64,000 nucleotides of DNA from Gammaproteobacteria bacterium (GTDB lineage Bacteria; Pseudomonadota; Gammaproteobacteria; Pseudomonadales; Azotimanducaceae): assembly GCA_028824555.1 (NCBI GenBank), contig JAPPDJ010000143.1:1-64000 (forward strand), read 5' to 3'. Made by a program: the position numbers and the translations under genes. Of the stretch, positions 51,382-60,866 are shown one piece after another. Each line of letters begins with the position of its first letter. Within the stretch, counting starts at the first letter, position 1. Below the pieces are notes generated by a model, which saw only the letters and a program-made list of their open reading frames with translations, ran no database searches and was not told the DNA's origin.

Positions 51382-52833
51382 ATGACCATGCGGGAGGCCG
51401 AGACGGCGCTTCGCGCCTGCTTGCCGCGCAACGGCCTGGTCACCGATGCTGCGGCAGTGCGACCATTCGAGACCGATGGTCTCACTGCCATCCGGCAGAA
51501 GCCTTGGGCCGTGGCGCTGCCCGACAACGTCGGTCAAGTGCGCGCCGTGCTGGCGGCCTGTCGCGAGCACGACGTTCCGGTCGTCACCCGAGGCGCCGGC
51601 ACCGGGCTCTCCGGCGGCGCCCGGCCGCTGGCAGAGGGATTGCTCCTCGTGCTCTCGAAGCTGCGCTCCATTCGGGAGATCGACCTCGAGGCGTGCACAG
51701 CCACCGTGGAGCCCGGCGTCACCAACCTCTCCATCAGCCAAGCGGTGGCGCGGCATGGCCTTTTCTACGCTCCGGACCCGTCGTCGCAGATTGCCTGCAG
51801 CATCGGCGGCAACGTGGCCGAGAACTCCGGTGGCGTGCATTGCCTGAAGTACGGGCTGACAGTCCACAACGTCCTCGGCGTCCGCGTGCAGACCTACGAG
51901 GGCGACGAACTCGTGCTCGGCGGCAAGGCGCTCGACGCACCTGGCTACGACCTGCTTGCGGCAATGGTGGGTTCGGAGGGCATGCTGGGTGTGGTGACGG
52001 AGGTTACGGTCAAGCTGCTTCCGTTGCCGCGCGCCAAGCGGGTATTGCTGGCGGCGTTCGACGATGTGGAGACCGCCGGCGACGCGGTGGGCGCGATCAT
52101 CGCCGCGGGCATCCTGCCGGCGGGGCTGGAGATGATGGATCGGCTCGCCATCAACGCCGCCGAGGATTTCGTCGAGGCCGGCTATCCCCGCGACGCCGCT
52201 GCCATCCTGCTGTGCGAAGTGGACGGCACGGAGCAGGAGGTAGAGACCGATGTCGCGCGCGTGCGCGGCGTGCTTGAGGCTCGTGGCGCCAGCGTGATGC
52301 TCGCGGAGACCGAGGAGGAGCAGGCCAAGCTCTGGCAAGGCCGCAAGGCCGCGTTCCCTGCCGCTGGCCGGCTGGCGCCGGACTACTACTGCATGGATGG
52401 CACCATCCCCCGGAGCGAACTCGGGGGCGTTTTGCGTCGCATTGGCGAGATGTCCGACGCCTGCGGCCTTGCCGTGGCCAACGTCTTCCATGCCGGCGAC
52501 GGCAACCTGCATCCCCTGATCCTCTACGATGCCAGCGTGCCGGGGCAGCTCGAACAGGCGGAGAAGCTGGGCGGGCAGATTCTGTCGCTTTGCGTGCAAG
52601 TGGGTGGCACCGTCACCGGCGAGCACGGCGTCGGCGTTGAGAAACTCGACACCATGTGCGAGCAATTCGGCGCGCCTGAGCTGGCCCAGTTCCATCGTCT
52701 CAAGGAGGCGTTCGATCCCGCTGGCCTCATGAATCCGGGCAAGGCCATTCCAACGCTGGCGCGGTGTTCCGAGCTTGGTGGGATGCACGTTCACGGTGGC
52801 GCGCTGCCCTTTCCAGAACTCGATCGCCTTTAG
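51382..52833 (+). CDS. glcD: Glycolate oxidase subunit GlcD
   Basis: A 483-residue FAD-linked oxidase. The FAD-binding domain shows VVTRGAGTGLSGGARPLAEGLLLVLSKL, APDPSSQIACSIGGNVAENSGG and YDLLAAMVGSEGMLGVVTEVTVKLLP; the C-terminal cap has FHAGDGNLHPLILYD and GGTVTGEHGVGVEK, the active-site histidines region, ending AFDPAGLMNPGK. Together with GlcE and GlcF it oxidises glycolate (or D-lactate) to glyoxylate and feeds electrons to quinones. ATG ACC ATG: either ATG may be used. Confidence 0.95.
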   Translation: MTMREAETALRACLPRNGLVTDAAAVRPFETDGLTAIRQKPWAVALPDNVGQVRAVLAACREHDVPVVTRGAGTGLSGGARPLAEGLLLVLSKLRSIREIDLEACTATVEPGVTNLSISQAVARHGLFYAPDPSSQIACSIGGNVAENSGGVHCLKYGLTVHNVLGVRVQTYEGDELVLGGKALDAPGYDLLAAMVGSEGMLGVVTEVTVKLLPLPRAKRVLLAAFDDVETAGDAVGAIIAAGILPAGLEMMDRLAINAAEDFVEAGYPRDAAAILLCEVDGTEQEVETDVARVRGVLEARGASVMLAETEEEQAKLWQGRKAAFPAAGRLAPDYYCMDGTIPRSELGGVLRRIGEMSDACGLAVANVFHAGDGNLHPLILYDASVPGQLEQAEKLGGQILSLCVQVGGTVTGEHGVGVEKLDTMCEQFGAPELAQFHRLKEAFDPAGLMNPGKAIPTLARCSELGGMHVHGGALPFPELDRL

Positions 52834-52853
52834 TGCCTCAGAGGGCAACAGGA

Positions 52854-53900
52854 GTGGCCATTTCCCCGAGCGGCGAAGACCGGGACGACGCCGAAGCGAT
52901 AGTCGCCACCGTCGCGGCCTCGTACGCCGACGGTGCCACCCTCGCCATCAGCGGCCACGGCAGCAAGCGATTTCTCGGCGAAGCGCAGGCGAAGGCGATG
53001 TTGTCCGTCGCCGGCCACACCGGTGTCATAGCCCACCGCCCCAACGAACTGGTGCTCACCGCGCGCGCTGGCACGCCGCTCGCGCACATTGAACGGCTCC
53101 TCGACTCGCACCGTCAGATGCTCCCCTTCGACCCACCCCGATTCGGCGGCCAAGGCACGTTCGGCGGCGCCATCGCCACGGGCCTGGCGGGACCGGCACG
53201 TCCCTGGCGCGGCGGCGTGCGCGATTCGGTGCTCGGTGTTGAGATCGTCAACGGCCTGGGCGAGCGTCTGGTGTTCGGCGGCTCCGTCATCAAGAACGTG
53301 GCGGGTTACGACGTCTCACGCCTCGTTGCCGGTGCATTCGGAACCCTCGGCGTGATCCTCTCCGCCAGCGTGCGCCTGCTGCCCAAACCGGAAGCGGAGC
53401 AAACGCTCGTCAGAGAGTGCGACGCCGCTCGCGCCGGCCGTTGGCTCCGCGCCTGGGCGCGCTGGCCCCTGCCCATCACCGCCACCTGCTTCGAAAGTGG
53501 CCTGCTGCGCGTGCGGGTGTCGGGAGCGCGCACGGCCATCGCCGACGCGGCAACCGAACTCGGCATGCCCATGCGCGATCCGGACTCCACCTTCTGGGAG
53601 CGAGTGCGCGACCATGACCATCCCTGGTTTGACGGCGATGGTCCGCTGACGCGCATCGCCATCCCGCGCGGCACGCCCTTCGAGCGCGACGATGCCTTGA
53701 TCGAGTGGGGCGGCAGTCAGGCGTGGCTGCGGGACGACGATGTCAAGGCTCCCCCGGGGGGGCACGTCCGGAGCTATCGACCGGCAGTGGCAACCGCGGT
53801 AACGAATGCCGCCCTCGCTCGCTACATGCAGCGCATCAAAGACGCCTTCGACCCCAAGGGCATCCTCAACCCCGGCCTAGTGCCGCTGGACGCTGCGTGA
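52854..53900 (+). CDS. glcE: Glycolate oxidase subunit GlcE (GTG start)
   Basis: A 348-residue protein with the same FAD-binding fold as GlcD but shorter: LAISGHGSKRFLG, VLTARAGTPLAHIERLLDSHRQMLPFDPPRFGGQGTFGGAIATGLAGPAR and NVAGYDVSRLVAGAFGTLGVILSASVRLLPKP, ending IKDAFDPKGILNPG. The GTG at 52854 follows GAGGG at 8 nt; earlier in-frame codons overlap glcD. It overlaps glcF by 4 nt (GTGA). Confidence 0.9.
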   Translation: MAISPSGEDRDDAEAIVATVAASYADGATLAISGHGSKRFLGEAQAKAMLSVAGHTGVIAHRPNELVLTARAGTPLAHIERLLDSHRQMLPFDPPRFGGQGTFGGAIATGLAGPARPWRGGVRDSVLGVEIVNGLGERLVFGGSVIKNVAGYDVSRLVAGAFGTLGVILSASVRLLPKPEAEQTLVRECDAARAGRWLRAWARWPLPITATCFESGLLRVRVSGARTAIADAATELGMPMRDPDSTFWERVRDHDHPWFDGDGPLTRIAIPRGTPFERDDALIEWGGSQAWLRDDDVKAPPGGHVRSYRPAVATAVTNAALARYMQRIKDAFDPKGILNPGLVPLDAA

Positions 53901-55063
53901 AGACCGATATCCCAGCCGTTACTCTCGCCACGCCCCGCGGCGCTCGCGCCGACGAAATCCTGCGCTCGTGCGTCCATTGCGGCTTCTGCAACGCCACATG
54001 CCCCACCTATCAGGTGCGCGGCAACGAGCTCGACGGCCCCCGGGGCCGCATCTACCTGATCAAGGGCATGCTCGAATCGGGCACCGTCAGCGATGCCGCC
54101 AAGCTGCATCTCGACCGTTGCCTCACCTGCCGTGCCTGCGAGACCACCTGCCCTTCCGGGGTGCCGTACGGCGAGCTTGCGGAAATCGGCCGGGAAATCG
54201 TCGCAGAGGAACGCGGACGGGGGGGGCTCGTCAAGCGCCTTCTGCTGGCGACCGTACCTCGCCCGCGTCTGCTGCAGGCGCTGTTGCTTCTGGCGCGTCC
54301 GCTTCGGTGGCTCGCGCCCACAAAACATCGCCGTCTGTTGCGCAAGCCACCGCCAACCCCGGAGCCGGAGTCCACGGGGTCGGTGCTAGTGCTTCAGGGA
54401 TGCGTGCAGCGGGTGGTGACGCCGGAGGTGAACGCCCATCTTGCGGCGCTGCTCGACGCCCGCGGGGTGAAGGCGTTTAGCCTCACCCAAGAGGGCTGTT
54501 GCGGCGGCCTCCCCCTGCATTTGGGCGAGACATTCGACGCTCTCGCCATGGCGCGGCGCAATGTGCGCCGACTGGCGTCGCACGATGCGGCCGCGACCGC
54601 TGGTGCCATCGTCTCGACGGCTAGCGGCTGCGGCGTTACCTGGAAGGAATACGGCCGGCTGCTCGGCACCGACGCAGCCAAGGCTGTGGCGTCCCGTGTA
54701 CGTGACGTGGCGGAAGTGCTCGAAGGGTTCGACTTCCGCAAGCGCGACGACATCGACCGCGTCGCCTGGCACCCGCCCTGCTCGCTGCAGCACGGCCAGC
54801 GCATCGGCGGGATCGTCGAGGGCATCCTGCAGCGTGCCGGCTACCGCCTGACGCGAGTGCCCGACTCCCACCTCTGCTGTGGCTCCGCTGGCACCTACTC
54901 GATCCTGCAGCCGCAGCTCGCCAGCGAACTCAAGGATCGCAAGGCCGACGCCCTGATGTCGGGAGAGCCGGACGTGATCGCCACCGCCAACATCGGCTGC
55001 CAGACGCACTTGGACGACGCCGTCTCGAAGCCGGTGCTGCACTGGATTGAGCTACTTCGGTAA
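53897..55063 (+). CDS. glcF: Glycolate oxidase iron-sulfur subunit GlcF (GTG start)
   Basis: A 388-residue protein with two 4Fe-4S motifs, CVHCGFCNATCP (about residue 25) and CLTCRACETTCP (about 75), and two CCG domains: LTQEGCCGG and SHLCCGSAG, each with upstream Cys (LQGCVQR, HPPCSLQ). This is the standard GlcF design, transferring electrons from the flavin subunits. The start GTG overlaps the glcE stop. The ankyrin gene begins inside its last codons. Confidence 0.95.
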   Translation: MKTDIPAVTLATPRGARADEILRSCVHCGFCNATCPTYQVRGNELDGPRGRIYLIKGMLESGTVSDAAKLHLDRCLTCRACETTCPSGVPYGELAEIGREIVAEERGRGGLVKRLLLATVPRPRLLQALLLLARPLRWLAPTKHRRLLRKPPPTPEPESTGSVLVLQGCVQRVVTPEVNAHLAALLDARGVKAFSLTQEGCCGGLPLHLGETFDALAMARRNVRRLASHDAAATAGAIVSTASGCGVTWKEYGRLLGTDAAKAVASRVRDVAEVLEGFDFRKRDDIDRVAWHPPCSLQHGQRIGGIVEGILQRAGYRLTRVPDSHLCCGSAGTYSILQPQLASELKDRKADALMSGEPDVIATANIGCQTHLDDAVSKPVLHWIELLR

Positions 55064-55967
55064 GTTGAACAAGACCCAAGCGCGCAAGAGCCTCATCGCG
55101 GCAATCCTGAGCGGCGACATAGACTCGGTGGCACGCGAGCTCGACCGACGCCCGGATGTGGTGGACGCCCGCAATGCACATGGGAACACGCCCGCCGGCG
55201 AAGCGGTCTCGCGTGGCGACGTCGAGATCGTGCGCCTGCTCGTCGAACGCGGCGCAGATGCGCGGCAAGTCAATGGCGGCGGCTCTTCTCTACTCGACCG
55301 GGCGGCCAGCGCAGGGCAGCGGGCCATCGCGAAGTATCTCGTCGCATGTGGATGCCCCTACTTGCCACACCACGCGGCGGCAGTCGACGACATCCATGCG
55401 CTTGCCCGAATGCTGGATGGCGACGCCAGAGCGGTGCTCGCACGCGACCGCCGCGACGCTACGCCCCTGCACCATGCAGCCCGTGCAGACTCGACGCGCT
55501 GCGTGCGAGCGTTGCTGACGGCCGGCGCCGACGTGCAAGCCATCGATCGCCACGGTCACGAGCCCCTCGCCTATGCCGTTGAGGCAAACGCAATACAAGC
55601 GGCTCGCGCCCTGCTCGACGCTGGCGCGAACTGCAACGCCGCTGCCGGCCACAATGGCGGAGTGATGCTGCACCGCGCGCTCACCAATCGACACCTCGAC
55701 ATGGCCGAGCTTCTGCTGGAACAAGGCGCTTCGCCGAACCGACGCGACCACGCCGGCAAAACTGCGCTACACGAGGCCGTAGCCATCGCCAACCGAAGCG
55801 CCGTAGAGCTGCTTTTGCGCTATGACCCCGACCTCACCGCGCGCACCCGCAAGACGCGCATGCAACCCGGCGGCGAAACACCCCTCGACTACGCGGTCCG
55901 CCGCCGCCAAAACAGCATCGTGGAACTGATTCGCAATGCACCGCAGCAGACGGGAGGCCCGAGTTGA
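55047..55967 (+). CDS. Ankyrin-repeat protein overlapping glcF
   Basis: A 306-residue protein almost entirely made of ankyrin repeats (about seven): examples are ARNAHGNTPAGEAVSRGDVEIVRLLVERGAD, RRDATPLHHAARADSTRCVRALLTAGAD and DHAGKTALHEAVAIANRSAVELLL. Some repeats are degenerate (CGCPYLPHHAAAVDD). No signal peptide. The TTG at 55047 lies 17 nt before the glcF stop; a later TTG (55065) is possible. Ankyrin proteins bind other proteins and are frequent in host-associated bacteria, but they also occur in free-living ones. Confidence 0.8.
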   Translation: MSYFGKLNKTQARKSLIAAILSGDIDSVARELDRRPDVVDARNAHGNTPAGEAVSRGDVEIVRLLVERGADARQVNGGGSSLLDRAASAGQRAIAKYLVACGCPYLPHHAAAVDDIHALARMLDGDARAVLARDRRDATPLHHAARADSTRCVRALLTAGADVQAIDRHGHEPLAYAVEANAIQAARALLDAGANCNAAAGHNGGVMLHRALTNRHLDMAELLLEQGASPNRRDHAGKTALHEAVAIANRSAVELLLRYDPDLTARTRKTRMQPGGETPLDYAVRRRQNSIVELIRNAPQQTGGPS

Positions 55968-56015
55968 GGCTTGGCACGATAATGACCCTTCGTTCGAGAA
56001 GCTGATGGGGCTGCC

Positions 56016-57176
56016 ATGAACGCTAGTGACTTCGTGACGCCGCGCCGCCTCGGGCGTGGTGGCCTGACGGTTACGCCGCTGGGCTTTGGTGGCGGCACGA
56101 TCGGCAATCCTGCCATCGGCAACGAAACCAGTCTTGCCACGGTCGCGTCCGCTTGGGAGACCGGCGTCCGATTCTTCGACACTGCCCCCTGGTATGGCCT
56201 CGGCCGGTCTGAACGAAGGCTGGGGCTGGCGCTCGCACCGCTGGCGCAACGGGCCGACTATCGCATCAACACTAAAGTCGGCAAGCGGCTGGTGCCCGAG
56301 GCTTCCCGCGACGATGCAAACCGCACGCTGAGCCCAAACGGCCAGGTGCGCACGCCAAGGGACCGCGACACGGGAATGCGCGTTCGGTTCGCTTACGACG
56401 CCGACTCCCTGCAGCGCCAACACGAGGACTCGCTGCAACGACTCGGCACGTCATTCGTGGATAGCCTGACCATCCACGACATCGACCTCGGCTACCACGC
56501 CCCCGAACAAATCGAAGCGCATCTCGCAGAACTTGCAGAGCAAGGCGGCGCAGACTATCTGCACGCGCTGCGCGCCGAAGGCGCCATCGCCGCCATTGGC
56601 TGCGGCTGCAACCTCGAGGCGCGCAACGCCAGCAGTTGGGAGGTAGCGGCCGGAGGCGCGCAGAGCCCTCAGCTTGGGGGAGCGCGAGGGGCCTCCCCTC
56701 GCAGAAACAGCCCCCACGAGGAACTATGCGAACGCATTGCGGACATCGTCGAGCTCGATTTCTTCGTCGTCGCCGGCGGCTACACGCTGCTCGAAACCCG
56801 CGCCTTGCGACGCATCCTGCCGCTTTGCGAGGAACGCAGCATCCGCGTCGTGATCGCCGCGCCCTATGCCAGCGGCTGGCTCGCAAACCCCGATGGCGCG
56901 ACGACGTACATGTACGAGAAGGCCCCGGATTGGGTTGTGGAGCGATCGGCACGCATGGCGCGCATCTGCGCCGAGCACGACGTGTCGCTGGCCAGCGTCG
57001 CGCTGCAGTTCGTGCTGGCTCACCCGGCAGTAGCAGCAGCCATCCCCGGTGCCCGCTCGCCCCAAGAGCCGCGTGCCAACCGCGAGAACCTCGAAGCCAA
57101 CGTGCCAGCCGAGCTTTGGCATGCCTTGCGCAGCGAGGGATTACTACCGGACGCGGCGCCAACGCCTGAACCTTAG
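56016..57176 (+). CDS. Aldo/keto reductase (fucose/aldose dehydrogenase-like) with internal insertion
   Basis: A 386-residue NAD(P)H-dependent oxidoreductase. The barrel start LGFGGGTIGNPA, RFFDTAPWYGLGRSERRLG (catalytic Asp and Tyr), TKVGKRL (Lys), SLTIHDIDL (His) and the end ALQFVLAHPAVAAAIPGARSP match aldose 1-dehydrogenase-like members. Between IGCGCNLEARN and ELCERIADIV lies an extra stretch of about 27 residues rich in Gly, Ala and Ser (GGAQSPQLGGARGASPRR), encoded by a palindrome-like GAGGGGCCTCCCCTC tract; relatives are shorter here. It may be an in-frame repeat insertion. Confidence 0.8.
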   Translation: MNASDFVTPRRLGRGGLTVTPLGFGGGTIGNPAIGNETSLATVASAWETGVRFFDTAPWYGLGRSERRLGLALAPLAQRADYRINTKVGKRLVPEASRDDANRTLSPNGQVRTPRDRDTGMRVRFAYDADSLQRQHEDSLQRLGTSFVDSLTIHDIDLGYHAPEQIEAHLAELAEQGGADYLHALRAEGAIAAIGCGCNLEARNASSWEVAAGGAQSPQLGGARGASPRRNSPHEELCERIADIVELDFFVVAGGYTLLETRALRRILPLCEERSIRVVIAAPYASGWLANPDGATTYMYEKAPDWVVERSARMARICAEHDVSLASVALQFVLAHPAVAAAIPGARSPQEPRANRENLEANVPAELWHALRSEGLLPDAAPTPEP

Positions 57177-57304
57177 CCCGCATTTCTCACCAGCCCGGGA
57201 TTGCGGCGCGATTCGTCGCACCAACGCCCGACGGTGTTTATACTGCCGCGCCATTGCCTTGCGACCCGACATTCTTCACGACACCCAGGAGCGGAAATCA
57301 GCCG

Positions 57305-57745
57305 ATGAGCATCGCGAGCCTCACCAACATCCTGAAGATCTTCGGCGGCGGCGAGCCGACGGCGGACGAAAAGAACGACCTCGTCAAGGAAACCGTGCTC
57401 CTGACCTTGGCCCGCGCCTCCGCCGCGGACAGCAACATCAAGCACATCGAGATCGAGACAGTGCGCGATGTGGTGGAGAAGACCACCGGTGAACAAGTCA
57501 CCGCCCACGACGTGCGCATGGCGGCGCACTCCCGCCTCTATGAGTCCGCACCCCTCGAACGCCACCTCGCCAGTGTCGCGCGCAAGGTGGATGCCCAAGA
57601 CCGCGCCATGATCGCCGGTGCTCTCGCTGAAGTGATCCTGAGCGACGGCCGCATCAGCTCTCGCGAAGTCGGCTTCTACAACATGGTGGCCGAGGCACTC
57701 TCGCTCACCCCAGCCGAAATCGCAGGTCTGTTCGAGACCACCTGA
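57305..57745 (+). CDS. TerB-family protein
   Basis: A 146-residue helical protein of the TerB/DjlA-N-terminal type: ETVLLTLARASAADSNIKHIEIETVRDVVEK and ERHLASVARKVDAQDRAMIAGALAEVILSDGRISSREVGFYNMVAEALSLTPAEIAGL show the acidic metal-coordinating positions typical of the domain. Members bind divalent cations, often near membrane stress systems. ATG at 57305 has AGGAG about 12 nt upstream. It is convergent with the MDR oxidoreductase gene, 11 nt apart. Confidence 0.75.
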   Translation: MSIASLTNILKIFGGGEPTADEKNDLVKETVLLTLARASAADSNIKHIEIETVRDVVEKTTGEQVTAHDVRMAAHSRLYESAPLERHLASVARKVDAQDRAMIAGALAEVILSDGRISSREVGFYNMVAEALSLTPAEIAGLFETT

Positions 57746-57756
57746 CCGCGTCCCCT

Positions 57757-58761
57757 TCAGCGGTGCGGGTCGAAAACCACACGCCCCGTAGTCCGCCGTT
57801 CCGCAAGCCGCCGCAGTGCCTGCGGGACGGCGTCGAAGTCGATCACCTTGCTCACGAAAGGCTTGATTTCGCCGCGTTCCAATTGCCCGTGCAGATCGGC
57901 GTAGCACTTGCGCACGAGGTCGATGCGGCGTTCGCGGTAGCCGCCCATGTGGACCCCGATCACCGCGTAGTTCTTCACCAGCACGTGGTTCGCTGGCGCG
58001 GATGGAATCCGGCCGCTGGCGAAGCCGATCACCAGTAACCGTCCTTCCCAGGCGAGGAGTCGCCGTGCCGTGTCGGACCAATCGCCGCCGACCGGATCAA
58101 AGATCACGTCCACGCCGCGCCCGGCCGTCAACTCCATCACCGTCGCGTACAGGTCTTCCGCCTCGTAGTCGATCACGGCGTCGGCGCCCAGCTCGCGACA
58201 GATTGCCACCTTCTCACTGCCTCCCGCCGCAGCCGCCACCCAGCAGCCATGCGCGCGCGCCAACCGGATCGTGGCGGAGCCAACGCCACCCGCTCCGGCC
58301 AACACGAGCACCGTTTCGCCGGGCTGCAGCCGGCCGCGATGGTGCAACGCAAACCAAGCCGTGCCAAAGGTGATGTGGGCAGCCATCGCGTCGATGGAAG
58401 CCACGCCATCCGGCACGGGATGGGCAAGATCCCCCGCCAGCACTGCGCATTCGGCAAATCCGCCCCAAGGCGCAACCGTGGGCCCGACGATGCGCTCGCC
58501 AGTCCTATGCGGCGAGTCGGGCGATGAGTCGACGACGGTTCCGGTCGCATTCATCCCGGGCGTAAACGGCACCTCGTGGCGCACCTGATACTGGCCCCTG
58601 CATTGCAGGATGTCGGCGAAGTTGAGATCAGTGGCTTCGACCCGGACAACCACCGCATCGGAGCGTACGGAAGCGGCTTCCTTCGCAGGCGGTTCGGCCG
58701 CTTCCACGGCAGCCAACTCCGTCCACGGATCGCCGAGTCGAGGCAGCCGCCAAGCCCTCAT
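57757..58761 (-). CDS. NADPH:quinone reductase-like MDR oxidoreductase
   Basis: A 334-residue zinc-free MDR protein. ATDLNFADILQCRGQYQVRHEVPFTPGMNATGTVV and VLVLAGAGGVGSATIRLARAHGCWV (AxxGVG), followed by VIDYEAEDLYATVMELTAGRGVDVIFDPVGGDW, are characteristic. It is about 35-40% similar by eye to the protein at 18164-19126 but clearly a separate gene. Its start overlaps the end of the FAD-monooxygenase gene by 4 nt (ATGA), so the two are co-translated. Confidence 0.85.
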   Translation of the reverse strand: MRAWRLPRLGDPWTELAAVEAAEPPAKEAASVRSDAVVVRVEATDLNFADILQCRGQYQVRHEVPFTPGMNATGTVVDSSPDSPHRTGERIVGPTVAPWGGFAECAVLAGDLAHPVPDGVASIDAMAAHITFGTAWFALHHRGRLQPGETVLVLAGAGGVGSATIRLARAHGCWVAAAAGGSEKVAICRELGADAVIDYEAEDLYATVMELTAGRGVDVIFDPVGGDWSDTARRLLAWEGRLLVIGFASGRIPSAPANHVLVKNYAVIGVHMGGYRERRIDLVRKCYADLHGQLERGEIKPFVSKVIDFDAVPQALRRLAERRTTGRVVFDPHR

Positions 58762-60137
58762 GCGGTCTTTGAAGGAGTGCCTTGGGCAGAGAGCGAACGA
58801 GGCGGGTGTTGCTCAACCGGATGACTGGGCTGGGCTGGCGCCGACCGCATGAGAGGCACCACGCCGGCCCTCAGGTGCTTCGGAGCCCTCGCACCCGCGC
58901 GACTGTCCAAATTGGCGACAAGATGCGTCGCGAGGTCGCGGGCGTCGTCTTCGGCACCGTGGATGAAGCTCGACTTGCGGCGGCGCAGGAAGCTGAGGCC
59001 CAGGACGTACAGCCCCGGCACGGCCACCACGCCGCCGTCGTGGCGCAGCTTGCCCTTGCGGTCGAAAGCCGGAGCGTCGAGCCAAGACAGATCCGGCGAG
59101 TAGCCGGTGGCCCACACCACGTTGCGAATGCCCTCGCCGCCCAAGCGCAGGCTTAGCTCCGGTTCCGCCGGCACCCGCGTGGCGTCGAATCGATGCGCTG
59201 GCTCCACGTTGGCCACGAGCTCCCGGCCGCCTTCCATGGCCCATTCGTCCAGTGTGTTCAGCAGCCGGTTCATCTTGAGGTCGGCGAGCTTGCAGATGTT
59301 GGCGAGGGAACCGGAAAAGAGCACCCGGTCGCCTTGGATGCCGCCCAAGCGCCCCACCAGCCGCACGCCCTGACCGGAAAGCGCATTGAGATCGAGATCG
59401 CGTCGCTCCGGCGTGCCCACCAACTGCGGCGAAGGGATGTTGCGGGCGCGAACCAGATCGTCGATCTCGCCGATGCCCTCGTCGAGAACCCCGGCGTGCG
59501 TCATCCACCACTGGATGTCCTTGCCGCGATAAAGTCGAGGCAAGCGCACGTGCTCCCCTACGGAAAGCGTCACCGGTCGGCCGGAACGGTGGATTTCCTC
59601 CGCAAGCTGCACGCCGGTGGCGGATGCCCCCACCACCAGCGTCTCACCCGCATCGAGGTCGTCCGGGCGACGGTAGTCTCGTGCCGCAATCGCGTGAACG
59701 CCCGGCGGCAAGTCCGCCGCGCATTTCGGCACATTGGCAACGTTGCAGGCACCACTCGCGAGCACGCATGCCCGGGCGAGCCAAGTGCCGCGATCGGTGT
59801 CGAGTGCGAATCCGCCTTCACCAGCGCAGACGCGCTCCACCGTCGTCTCGGCCAATACCGGCGCGGCGATGTGCGTCGCGTAGCCGGAGATGAAGTCCAC
59901 AACGTCAGGAACCGTCGCGAAGCCGTCTGGGTCGTCGCCGGCGTAGGCGTAGTCCGGGAGGCGGTTCTGCCAGTTCGGGGTCAGCAGTCGGAGCGAGTCC
60001 CACCGCTCCGTGCGCCAGGAGTTGGCCACCTCCCCGCGTTCGAGTACGACGTGCTCGACCCCTGCCTCGGCAAGGCACCGGCTCATGGCGAGGCCCGAGT
60101 GGCCGGCGCCAACGATGACGACATCCGCAGCAGGCAC
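58758..60137 (-). CDS. Flavin-containing monooxygenase (CzcO/TrkA-like)
   Basis: A 459-residue FAD/NADPH oxidoreductase. The FAD-binding DVVIVGAGHSGLAMSRCLAEAG at the N-terminus, RWDSLRLLTPNWQNRLPDYAY, and the NADPH-binding ETLVVGASATGVQLAEEI at about residue 165 are typical, and VWATGYSPDLSWL is the ATG-type motif. The last ~40 residues (after THLVANLDSR) are low-complexity and may be poorly conserved. Candidate Baeyer-Villiger or N-hydroxylating enzyme; substrate unknown. Confidence 0.85.
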   Translation of the reverse strand: MPAADVVIVGAGHSGLAMSRCLAEAGVEHVVLERGEVANSWRTERWDSLRLLTPNWQNRLPDYAYAGDDPDGFATVPDVVDFISGYATHIAAPVLAETTVERVCAGEGGFALDTDRGTWLARACVLASGACNVANVPKCAADLPPGVHAIAARDYRRPDDLDAGETLVVGASATGVQLAEEIHRSGRPVTLSVGEHVRLPRLYRGKDIQWWMTHAGVLDEGIGEIDDLVRARNIPSPQLVGTPERRDLDLNALSGQGVRLVGRLGGIQGDRVLFSGSLANICKLADLKMNRLLNTLDEWAMEGGRELVANVEPAHRFDATRVPAEPELSLRLGGEGIRNVVWATGYSPDLSWLDAPAFDRKGKLRHDGGVVAVPGLYVLGLSFLRRRKSSFIHGAEDDARDLATHLVANLDSRAGARAPKHLRAGVVPLMRSAPAQPSHPVEQHPPRSLSAQGTPSKTA

Positions 60138-60177
60138 GGCGCGAAGCTCGGCGAGTCGGAGTGCTGTCCCTGCTCGG

Positions 60178-60729
60178 CTACTTCACGTCCACGGTGACGT
60201 TTGTGGGATTGGTGATGATGTCGTACACCGCCGAGCGCTTCTGCGACTGCGCCACCAGCGCCTCGATGTCGTCCTTGGACGCGTCGGCGTCGATGTTGTA
60301 GGTGACCCGGATGCCGCTGAAGCCGTTGCGCACGTCGGCGTCCGCACCGAGGATGCCCTGGATGTCCATGTCGCCTTCCAGCGTCGCCTGCACGGAACGC
60401 AACTGAATGTCGCGGTTCTGTGCGACGCTCGCTACACCGGCGGTGAGACAGCTCGCGAGCCCCACCAGCACGTACTCCACCGGCGTCGCGCCGTTGTCTT
60501 CGGCGGCGAACGTCTCTGGGTGGTCGGCATCGAAGGCGAAGGTACGCTTGTGGTGCTGCTCCGCGCCCAGGCCGAAGTAGCCCTCAACCGTGGACTGGCT
60601 GTGCGTGCCGTTTTTCCACTCACAGGCAGCACGCCAGCGGAACTGCGCCGCCTCGGGGGCCTCCGAGACTGCCTCCCTTGCGTTCAGCAGCGCCTCGACG
60701 TTGACTCCATTGTCCGCTTTGTCGCTCAT
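60178..60729 (-). CDS. OsmC-family protein
   Basis: A 183-residue protein of the OsmC/Ohr superfamily. The helix with one redox Cys is seen in PVEYVLVGLASCLTAGVASVAQNRDIQL; the other candidate Cys is in WRAACEWKNG near the N-terminus, earlier than in classical OsmC. GIRVTYNIDADASKDDIEALVAQSQKRSAVYDIITNP closes the fold. The family reduces organic hydroperoxides. It lies 40 nt upstream of the FAD-monooxygenase gene on the same strand and may share its transcript. Confidence 0.8.
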   Translation of the reverse strand: MSDKADNGVNVEALLNAREAVSEAPEAAQFRWRAACEWKNGTHSQSTVEGYFGLGAEQHHKRTFAFDADHPETFAAEDNGATPVEYVLVGLASCLTAGVASVAQNRDIQLRSVQATLEGDMDIQGILGADADVRNGFSGIRVTYNIDADASKDDIEALVAQSQKRSAVYDIITNPTNVTVDVK

Positions 60730-60866
60730 TGTGCTCCTTCCGTGTCTCAAAGCCCATGGATCGGCTGGGCGCGGGCGAAAAACGCGCAATCATACTCGTC
60801 CGCCGGCACTGTTTGCAGTGTCGGTTGGGCATATGCATATGATGTTTTTCAACGCTCGCGATCACG

